DNA from: CAZXCK01 sp964639225
Lineage (GTDB): Bacteria; Chloroflexota; Anaerolineae; Aggregatilineales; Phototrophicaceae
Length of the DNA stretch: 14,552 bases
NCBI GenBank assembly: GCA_964639225.1
Contig: CAZXCK010000114.1
Span: 1 to 14,552, forward strand
Direction: 5' to 3'
The notes under the pieces are model-generated. The model saw only the letters and a program-made list of their open reading frames with translations, had not been told where the DNA came from and ran no database searches. Position numbers and translations under genes: made by a program. Positions 1 through 5,575 of the stretch are shown in pieces; positions within the stretch are counted from its first letter, which is position 1; the number at the start of each line of letters is the position of its first letter.

Positions 1-63
1 GGAGCGCGAGGGTGGAACCCTCGCCAAAAGATTCTGGGACTTTGCAAAAGCCCTGATCCAGGG
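1..63. repeat. Hairpin-rich dispersed repeat, edge fragment
   Basis: Three stem-loops follow each other. Positions 6-13 pair with 17-24 (8 bp, 3-base loop). GGG at 36-38 plus CTTT at 40-43 pair with AAAG/CCC at 47-53 with one bulge. CCCTG at 51-55 pairs with CAGGG at 59-63. The A-rich linker followed by a CTTT/AAAG hairpin resembles the arrangement at 14485-14539, suggesting one repeat family. It may also act as terminator for a gene left of the window. The element is cut by the window edge. Confidence 0.5.
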
Positions 64-73
64 GCAGCATGTA

Positions 74-102
74 TTGACAAGTGGAGAAAAACGATATACA
101 TT
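74..102 (+). promoter_or_regulatory. Candidate sigma-70 promoter for the ROK gene/operon
   Basis: A perfect -35 hexamer TTGACA is at 74-79. A -10 candidate is TACATT at 97-102 (17-base spacer) or TATACA at 95-100 (15-base spacer). The stretch is AT-rich in a GC-rich window and lies 31 bases before the ROK start codon. Just downstream, GAAA (107-110) and TTTC (115-118) form a short imperfect palindrome that could be an autoregulatory operator; this last point is inference. Confidence 0.5.
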
Positions 103-133
103 AATGGAAAGTTATTTCGATGAGTGAAAAAAC

Positions 134-1318
134 ATGCCGTCCGTACAACGTGGTAACCGCAACCTGATCAAAGCGATGAATCGCAACCTCATCCTGAACG
201 TGCTGCGGCGCGAGGGGACGCTGTCGCGCACTCAGGTCACCGAAATCTCAGGTCTGAGCGTGGGGGCGGTCTCGCAGATCATTAACGAGCTGGTGCAGGC
301 CGACTGGATCCACGAGACGGGTGAGAGCGATTATACCGGCGGACGGCGGCAGGTTCTGCTTAAGCTCAACTCCAGCGCCGGTTATGCGCTGGGGGTCAAG
401 GTGATGGAACAGCGCGCTGTGTGCGCCATAACCAACTTCGAGGCGCGGGTGCTGCATTATCACGAGCAGGCGATTGACACTAATCACAAACCTGAGGCAT
501 TCTGCGACGCGCTGGCCGATATGGCGTGTGATCTGATCGCCAGAACGCAGGTCCCCGTTGATAAGCTGTTCGGCATCGGTGTGGGCCTGGCTGGTGTCAT
601 CTACTCGAACAAAGGGCTGGTACGTTACTCACCTTATTTTGGCTGGCGTGATGTACCATTGGCCACCATGCTGCAAGCGCGGCTTAAGCTGCCGGTTATC
701 ATCGAGAATGATGTCAACACGCTGACCATCACCGAGCATCTGTTTGGGGCAGGCCGCCATCATAATGATGTGGCGGTCATCACCATCGGGCGCGGCATCG
801 GCATGGGCATGATTATCAACGGGCAGCTCTATCGCGGGGCGCAGGGCGGCGCGGGCGAACTGGGACACATCATTGTCGATCTGGAGCGCGCACGGCGCGG
901 CGAGGCGGCCACAATCGAGGCTTTCGCCGCCGATCCGGTGATGCTCCAGCGTTTCCAGAGCCGCAATGGGCTGGTATCGACCACGCTACAGACAATCATC
1001 GAAGCGGCTCAGAACGGCGATGAGTATGCGCAGGCCGCGCTGCGGGAAAGCGGCGAATACATCGGGATGGCCTTATCGACGGTGATCAACATGCTGTCGC
1101 CGGAGATGCTCATCATCAGCGGTGAAGGGGTCGTTGCTGGCGATCATCGGTTGCGCCCTATGCTGGATGCGCTGAAACGGTATACGTTTGATGGTCTTCT
1201 GGACGGGGTGCAGGTGGTCATCGAGCCGACTGACGATCAGGCCTGGGCGCGAGGCGCGGCCAGTCTGGTGATCGGCAAGGTTTTTGAGTCCCCTTTGATA
1301 GAGGGTCACCTGGATTAA
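134..1318 (+). CDS. ROK-family transcriptional regulator
   Basis: This is a likely sugar-responsive DNA-binding repressor of the following transport/hydrolase genes. Residues about 16-60 form the N-terminal winged helix-turn-helix typical of ROK repressors (NRNLILNVLRREG, then SRTQVTEISGLS). Residues about 85-385 are the ROK sugar-kinase-like fold, with END at 191-193, a glycine-rich TIGRGIGMG stretch at 217-225 and GELGH at 241-245. The length, 394 residues, is normal for the family. Two features are odd: the first phosphate-binding DxGxT is replaced by GVKVMEQ (87-93), and the zinc-binding CxCGxxGC segment expected soon after GELGH is absent, the sequence running directly through RARRGEAATIEAF. 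Kinase activity is therefore unlikely; sugar-binding residues remain. The ATG at 134 gives the canonical ROK-repressor N terminus but has only a weak GAGTG ribosome site. The ligand is inferred from neighbours. Confidence 0.9.
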   Translation: MPSVQRGNRNLIKAMNRNLILNVLRREGTLSRTQVTEISGLSVGAVSQIINELVQADWIHETGESDYTGGRRQVLLKLNSSAGYALGVKVMEQRAVCAITNFEARVLHYHEQAIDTNHKPEAFCDALADMACDLIARTQVPVDKLFGIGVGLAGVIYSNKGLVRYSPYFGWRDVPLATMLQARLKLPVIIENDVNTLTITEHLFGAGRHHNDVAVITIGRGIGMGMIINGQLYRGAQGGAGELGHIIVDLERARRGEAATIEAFAADPVMLQRFQSRNGLVSTTLQTIIEAAQNGDEYAQAALRESGEYIGMALSTVINMLSPEMLIISGEGVVAGDHRLRPMLDALKRYTFDGLLDGVQVVIEPTDDQAWARGAASLVIGKVFESPLIEGHLD

Positions 1319-1336
1319 GTTTTTTTAATCACGTTT

Positions 1337-1351
1337 TTTCATTGATTGAAA
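1337..1351. promoter_or_regulatory. Candidate operator upstream of the ABC permease genes
   Basis: TTTCA (1337-1341) and TGAAA (1347-1351) form an interrupted palindrome with a 5-base centre, in an AT-rich 45-base gap between the ROK gene and the first permease. ROK repressors of the NagC/Mlc type bind AT-rich palindromes, so a ROK site is plausible. It also covers the purine-rich GAAAGA that would serve as ribosome site for the 1364 start. Visible palindrome; role inferred. Confidence 0.3.
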
Positions 1352-1363
1352 GATGTTGATCTG

Positions 1364-2257
1364 ATGCCAGGGCATACAGGTTGGAATAAATGGAAGTGGG
1401 TGCTGTTCTTCCTGGCGCCCAGCCTGATTGGGCTGATGATGTTCATTGTCTACCCGATTGTGTCGTCGTTCTGGCTGGCGTTCCACGACTGGAATCTGCT
1501 GCGTCCGCCGACGTTCGTCGGCCTGGCGAACTTTGAAGAACTCCTCAGCGACTCATCCTTCTGGAACGCCTTACGCTATACGGTGCGCTTCATCGCGCTT
1601 TATGTGCCCAGCGTGTTTGTGCTGGGGTTGGCGCTGGCGCTGTTCCTCAACCAGAAGCTGCGCGGCATTCTCGTGCTGCGGACGGCGACCTTCCTGCCGG
1701 TGGTCGCCTCGTGGGTCGTGGTGTCGCTTATCTGGAAATGGATTTTTAACCCGCAGTATGGGCTGGTCAATTACGGCCTGGCGCAGATCGGCGTCAGCGG
1801 GCCGGCATGGCTGTTCGAGCCAGCGACGTCGGTGTGGGCGATGGTCATCACCAGCATCTGGAAAGATGTGGGCTACATCGCGCTGCTGTATCTGGGCGGA
1901 TTGCAGGCCATCTCCGAGACATACTACGAGGCGGCACGCATCGACGGCGCTTCGCGCTGGCACAGCCTGCGCCACATCACGCTGCCGCTGCTCACACCCA
2001 CCATGTTCTTCGTCGCCATCATGCTGCTGATCAACTACTTCCAGATCTTTGAGCAGGTATGGCTGATGCCCATGCGCGACAGCGCCGCTGACCGACAGGT
2101 TGAGGTGATTGTGACCGAAGTCGTGCGCAACGCCTTCAGCTACAACCGGATGGGTTATGCCTCGGCGATGTCGTGGGTGCTGTTCGTGATGATCTTCATC
2201 ATCACGTTTGTCCAGCTTCGTCTGCAGAAACGGTGGGTGTACTATGAGGCTAACTAG
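1364..2257 (+). CDS. Carbohydrate ABC transporter permease (CUT1, MalF/UgpA type)
   Basis: This is an inner-membrane subunit of a sugar importer. About six membrane segments are visible near residues 12-33, 76-97, 108-128, 156-178, 213-232 and 267-287. The cytoplasmic EAA loop that contacts the ATPase is at about 189-208 (EAARIDGASRW...LPLLTP). At 297 residues it matches short MalF-like CUT1 permeases. I chose ATG 1364, with GAAAGA 10 bases upstream; an in-frame TTG at 1346 would add six residues but lacks a ribosome site. Near residues 235-250, where relatives usually carry a glycine-rich GGP segment, the sequence is charged (MRDSAADRQ). It overlaps the next permease by 14 bases, indicating translational coupling. 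Substrate is not readable from the protein; the neighbouring hydrolases suggest an alpha-glucoside. Confidence 0.92.
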   Translation: MPGHTGWNKWKWVLFFLAPSLIGLMMFIVYPIVSSFWLAFHDWNLLRPPTFVGLANFEELLSDSSFWNALRYTVRFIALYVPSVFVLGLALALFLNQKLRGILVLRTATFLPVVASWVVVSLIWKWIFNPQYGLVNYGLAQIGVSGPAWLFEPATSVWAMVITSIWKDVGYIALLYLGGLQAISETYYEAARIDGASRWHSLRHITLPLLTPTMFFVAIMLLINYFQIFEQVWLMPMRDSAADRQVEVIVTEVVRNAFSYNRMGYASAMSWVLFVMIFIITFVQLRLQKRWVYYEAN

Positions 2258-3125
2258 ATCACTTGCAGCCGTCGAAGCCAACCCTGTCCACATGCCTCGG
2301 CCACGCTTCAGCCTGCGGATTGCGCAGTATGCAATCATGGCGCTGTTGATCGCCGTCATGGTGCTGCCGTTCGCCTGGATGCTGAGTACGTCGCTCAAAT
2401 CGCAGGAATACATTCTGCAGACGACACCCCAGCTCATTCCAGACCCGCTGACGTTCGAGAGCTACAGTCAGCTTTCGGAACGTATCGACCTGGCGCGCAC
2501 GACGTTCAACAGCCTGTTCGTGGCGGTGATGGGCACACTGGGGCAGATTCTTGTGTCGGCGATGGCCGCCTATGCCTTCTCTCGTGTGGAGTGGCGCGGG
2601 CGGGACACCGTCTTTCTGTTATATCTGGCGACGATGATGATTCCGGCGGTGGTGCTGGTCATTCCCCAGTTCATCCTCATCCGCAACCTGGGTTGGATGA
2701 ACTCATACGCCGCGCTGATCGTGCCCGGCCTGTTCAGCGCCTTCGGCACGTTTCTGCTGCGCCAGTCCTTCCTGCAAATCCCCAAAGACTTCGAGGAAGC
2801 CGCGTTCGTCGATGGGGCCAACCACTTCACCATCTTCTGGCGCATTTTCCTTCCGCTTTCCAAACCGGCGCTGGCTACGCTGGCGATCTTCAGCTTTATG
2901 GGGCTGTGGAATTCGTATCTGTATCCGCTGTTTGTCGCACGTCGGCCCGAAGTGATGACGCTGCCGGTAGCCCTGGCCATGCTGCAGGGCGGCCCGCGCG
3001 CACTGACGGAATGGAATCTGGTGATGGCGGGGTCGGTAGTCGCCGTACTGCCGATTCTGATTGTCTATCTGCTGGCGCAGCGCTGGTTTGTCCAGGGCGT
3101 AGTCGCCAGCGGAATCAAAGGTTAG
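2244..3125 (+). CDS. Carbohydrate ABC transporter permease (CUT1, MalG/UgpE type)
   Basis: This is the second membrane subunit of the sugar importer, partner of the preceding permease. Six hydrophobic segments lie near residues 26-48, 88-112, 122-142, 155-176, 208-229 and 263-279. The EAA loop is at about 185-204 (EAAFVDGANHF...LPLSKP), and the C terminus (RWFVQGVVASGIKG) is the classic MalG-type ending. At 293 residues it is of normal length. ATG 2244 is preferred because GGTGGG at 2232-2237 lies 6 bases upstream; a longer reading from 2208 would overlap the first permease by 50 bases. The selected start leaves a 14-base overlap. It is followed directly by a stem-loop at 3126-3143 before the binding-protein gene. 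Confidence 0.93.
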   Translation: MRLTRSLAAVEANPVHMPRPRFSLRIAQYAIMALLIAVMVLPFAWMLSTSLKSQEYILQTTPQLIPDPLTFESYSQLSERIDLARTTFNSLFVAVMGTLGQILVSAMAAYAFSRVEWRGRDTVFLLYLATMMIPAVVLVIPQFILIRNLGWMNSYAALIVPGLFSAFGTFLLRQSFLQIPKDFEEAAFVDGANHFTIFWRIFLPLSKPALATLAIFSFMGLWNSYLYPLFVARRPEVMTLPVALAMLQGGPRALTEWNLVMAGSVVAVLPILIVYLLAQRWFVQGVVASGIKG

Positions 3126-3143
3126 GTTGCTTTGCGCAGCAAC
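3126..3143 (+). terminator. Stem-loop between permease and binding-protein genes
   Basis: GTTGCT (3126-3131) pairs with AGCAAC (3138-3143) around a 6-base loop, starting one base after the permease stop codon. There is no T-run, so processing or mRNA stabilisation is more likely than strong termination. An AT-rich TATATA at 3170-3175 could be a weak -10 for a separate transcript of the binding-protein gene, but no good -35 accompanies it. Confidence 0.4.
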
Positions 3144-3197
3144 ATGCGTTTAATGTCTCGCGGTAGTTCTATATACGATCGAAAGAGGAAATTGATC

Positions 3198-4424
3198 ATG
3201 TTTCGCAGATTAGGTCCCATTGTCTTGATCCTGGTATTGCTGCTGGTTATTCTGCCCGCAAGCACGCAGAATACCACTACCATCCGTTACTTTACGTTCT
3301 CCGCCGCGCCAGACCATCTGGACGATCTGGACGCGATTATCCAGGCTTTCCAGGCGGAGAACCCCGACATCGTGATTGATGTCGCGACCGCGCCATTTGA
3401 TGACTACTTCACGCTGCTGCAGGCGGACGTCGTCAGCGGTGACGCGCCCGACGTCTTCGAGCTGAATTACGAGAATTTCGTCACCTACGCGGCCAATGAG
3501 ATTCTGCTGGACATCAGCGATATGCTGACCGGCGATGCCCCCTACTATCCGCGTGCGCTGGAAGCCTTCCAGTATAACGGCCAGCAGTTCGCGCTGCCGG
3601 AATCGTTCTCGACCGTGCTGCTGTTCTACAACGCCGATCTGTTCGACGCCGCCGGGCTGGACTACCCGACCGACACCTGGACCTGGGACGACGCCGTAGA
3701 AGCCGCCGCCGCCATCACGGACCTGGGCGACGATGTGTGGGGTCTGTTCTCGCCGGTGCAGTTCTGGGAGTTCTATAAGAAAGCGGCCCAGCAGGGTGAA
3801 TGTGAATTCTTCAACGAGGATATGACCGAGTCGACACTCAACAGCGAAGGCTGTGTCGAAGCACTGGAGACGATGATCAGCTTTATCGAGCAGGGTGTGA
3901 TGCCGTCGCAGGCGCAGCTTTCCGGCGTCAGCGAGGGCGAGCTGTTCATGAGTGGCAATCTGGGTATGCTGGTGACCGGCATCTGGATGTTCGGCGCCTT
4001 CGCCGATGTCGATTTCACGTGGGACGTGGAGATCGAACCGGCCATGAACGAGCACGGTCATCACTTCTTCGCGAACGGTGTGGCCGTATCCGCCTCGACG
4101 CGCAACGCGGAGGCCGCCGCCAAATGGGCGGAGTTCCTGACCGCCAGCGAAGTCGCCGCGACCGTGCGTGTGGAGAGTGGCTGGGAACTGCCAGCGCTCG
4201 ACGCGCCTGAGTTCGTCGAGTCGTATCTGGAGCAGACGCCGCCGGCCAACCGCGCCGCCGTCTTCCAGGCACTGGAAAGCCCGGTGACTCCGCCGGTGAT
4301 CGAGCGCCAGAATGAGATGCAGGACGCGGTCAACAACCTGATCGCGCAGGTGGTCGACGGTGAACTGACGGCGCAGGAAGCGCTGGATGAGGCCAAAGAG
4401 CAACTGGATCGCCTGCTTCCGTAA
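3198..4424 (+). CDS. Extracellular solute-binding protein of sugar ABC transporter (family 1)
   Basis: This protein captures the sugar outside the membrane and delivers it to the two permeases. Residues about 1-23 form a signal peptide (MFRR, then a long hydrophobic run ending LPAST). The mature part reads as a MalE-like binding protein: TTTIRYFTFSAAPDHLDDL at the N-terminal lobe, AFQAENPDIVIDV (50-62), SGDAPDVFELN (80-90), LPESFSTVLLFYNADLF (133-149), and a closing segment with ANGVAVSASTRNAEAAAKWAEFL (292-313). Length is 408 residues, usual for the family. ATG 3198 is chosen because AGAGGAA at 3184-3190 is a good ribosome site 7 bases upstream and it starts the signal peptide cleanly; an upstream ATG at 3132 would add 22 polar residues. 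No lipobox cysteine is present at the end of the signal peptide, so membrane anchoring is not by the usual lipid route. It unusually follows rather than precedes the permeases, and stem-loops bracket it. Confidence 0.93.
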   Translation: MFRRLGPIVLILVLLLVILPASTQNTTTIRYFTFSAAPDHLDDLDAIIQAFQAENPDIVIDVATAPFDDYFTLLQADVVSGDAPDVFELNYENFVTYAANEILLDISDMLTGDAPYYPRALEAFQYNGQQFALPESFSTVLLFYNADLFDAAGLDYPTDTWTWDDAVEAAAAITDLGDDVWGLFSPVQFWEFYKKAAQQGECEFFNEDMTESTLNSEGCVEALETMISFIEQGVMPSQAQLSGVSEGELFMSGNLGMLVTGIWMFGAFADVDFTWDVEIEPAMNEHGHHFFANGVAVSASTRNAEAAAKWAEFLTASEVAATVRVESGWELPALDAPEFVESYLEQTPPANRAAVFQALESPVTPPVIERQNEMQDAVNNLIAQVVDGELTAQEALDEAKEQLDRLLP

Positions 4425-4442
4425 CGCGCAGGCTGGCATGAA

Positions 4443-4468
4443 ATGGGGCGAGGTGACACTCGCCCCAT
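4443..4468 (+). terminator. Strong stem-loop after the binding-protein gene
   Basis: ATGGGGCGAG (4443-4452) pairs perfectly with CTCGCCCCAT (4459-4468), a 10-bp GC-rich stem with a 6-base loop, 18 bases after the binding-protein stop and 29 bases before the GH15 start. No T-run follows. It likely gives partial termination or 3'-end protection, raising binding-protein levels over the downstream hydrolases. Confidence 0.6.
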
Positions 4469-4497
4469 GCTTATTCCTGACGCAACAGGATTGAACC

Positions 4498-5571
4498 ATG
4501 ACAAACTTAGTGCAAAGCAGCATTGATGTCATCCGGGCCGGGCAGGCAAGCAGCGGCGCTTACGTCGCCTCACCGACCTTTTCGCAGTACGGCTATTCGT
4601 GGCTGCGAGATGGGGCCTGGATCGCCTACGGCATGGACTGCGCCGGTCAGCACGACAGCGCCCGTGCCTTTTACGTTTGGGGTGCCCAGACTCTGAGCGC
4701 CTACGAAGCCCAGGTCGAGCGTTTGCTGGCGAAGATCGACGCTGGTGAGCCAGTGGCCGAGGCGGACTATCTGCCGACGCGCTTTACCCTGGATGGCGGC
4801 CTGGGCAGCGATGACTGGCCCGACTTCCAGCTCGATGGCTATGGCGCGTGGCTGTGGGGGCTGGTCCGTCACTGTCGCCAGACCGGGGATGATTCCCTGT
4901 GGCAGCAGGCAGTCCCGGCGGTGCGGCTGGTCATCCGCTATCTGGCTGCGCTGTGGCGGTCGCCGAATTATGACTGCTGGGAAGAGCACCGGCAGGAAAT
5001 CCACCCGGCGACGCTGGCCGCCCTGTATGGTGGGTTGTGCGCCGTCACCGAAATGGATGCGTCGCTGGTCCCCGCTGGCCTGCCGGACGCCATCCGCGAC
5101 TACGTGTTGACGACAGGCGTCACCGCTGATGGCCACTTCATGAAGTTTGTCGGCAACGATAACGTTGATGCCAGCCTGTTGTGGCTGGCGGTCCCTTACG
5201 GACTGGTGACGGTCGACGATCCACGTTTCCGGGCGACAGTGGCCAAAATTGAGCGCGACATCCTGCGGCCCGGCGGCGGCGTGTATCGCTACGCGGCGGA
5301 CACGTACTTCGGCGGGGGCGAGTGGATTCTGCTGACGGCGTGGCTGGCGTGGACCTACCTGGAAATGGGCCGCCGCGACGACGCCGAGCCACTGCTGGCC
5401 TGGATCGAAGCGCAGCAGACGGCGGACGGCCAGTTGCCAGAGCAGGTCTGCGATCATCCGCTGGACCCCGCCTACTATCCGCATTGGGTGGAGCGTTGGG
5501 GAACACCGGCGCTGCCGCTGTTGTGGTCACATGCTATGTTCTTAGTCCTTGAATCACGACTGAAAGCGTAA
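4498..5571 (+). CDS. GH15-family glucosidase (glucoamylase/isomaltose glucohydrolase-like), cytoplasmic
   Basis: This is a predicted inverting exo-acting alpha-glucosidase releasing glucose from non-reducing ends. The (alpha/alpha)6-barrel motifs are in order: YSWLRDGAW at 33-41, DFQLDGYGAWLWG at 109-121, CWEEH at 160-164 with E162 as candidate general acid, GGGEWILLTAWLAW at 272-285, LPEQ at 313-316 with E315 as candidate base, and the closing LLWSHAMFL at 341-349. At 357 residues it is only the catalytic barrel, without the N-terminal beta-sandwich or starch-binding domain of secreted glucoamylases, and it has no signal peptide. Single-domain cytoplasmic GH15 members include isomaltose glucohydrolase, the best analogue; a trehalase-type activity is less likely. 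Ribosome site CAGGA at 4486-4490, 7 bases before the ATG. Only four bases separate it from the GH31 gene. Confidence 0.85.
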   Translation: MTNLVQSSIDVIRAGQASSGAYVASPTFSQYGYSWLRDGAWIAYGMDCAGQHDSARAFYVWGAQTLSAYEAQVERLLAKIDAGEPVAEADYLPTRFTLDGGLGSDDWPDFQLDGYGAWLWGLVRHCRQTGDDSLWQQAVPAVRLVIRYLAALWRSPNYDCWEEHRQEIHPATLAALYGGLCAVTEMDASLVPAGLPDAIRDYVLTTGVTADGHFMKFVGNDNVDASLLWLAVPYGLVTVDDPRFRATVAKIERDILRPGGGVYRYAADTYFGGGEWILLTAWLAWTYLEMGRRDDAEPLLAWIEAQQTADGQLPEQVCDHPLDPAYYPHWVERWGTPALPLLWSHAMFLVLESRLKA

Positions 5572-5575
5572 ACGA

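Noticed and set aside
1571..2437. Minus-strand open frame of 288 codons opposite the two permease genes
   Set aside because: His/Gln/Asp-rich shadow of membrane-protein codons; it spans the junction of two real genes and has no plausible ribosome site.
3144..3156. 13-base word CATGCGTTTAATG shared with 11822-11834
   Set aside because: A shared word of this length is expected by chance in a window this size, and the flanks do not align.
3210..4532. Minus-strand open frame of 440 codons opposite the binding-protein gene
   Set aside because: Low-complexity Arg/His/Gly/Gln product with no domain; the plus-strand solute-binding protein explains the stretch fully.
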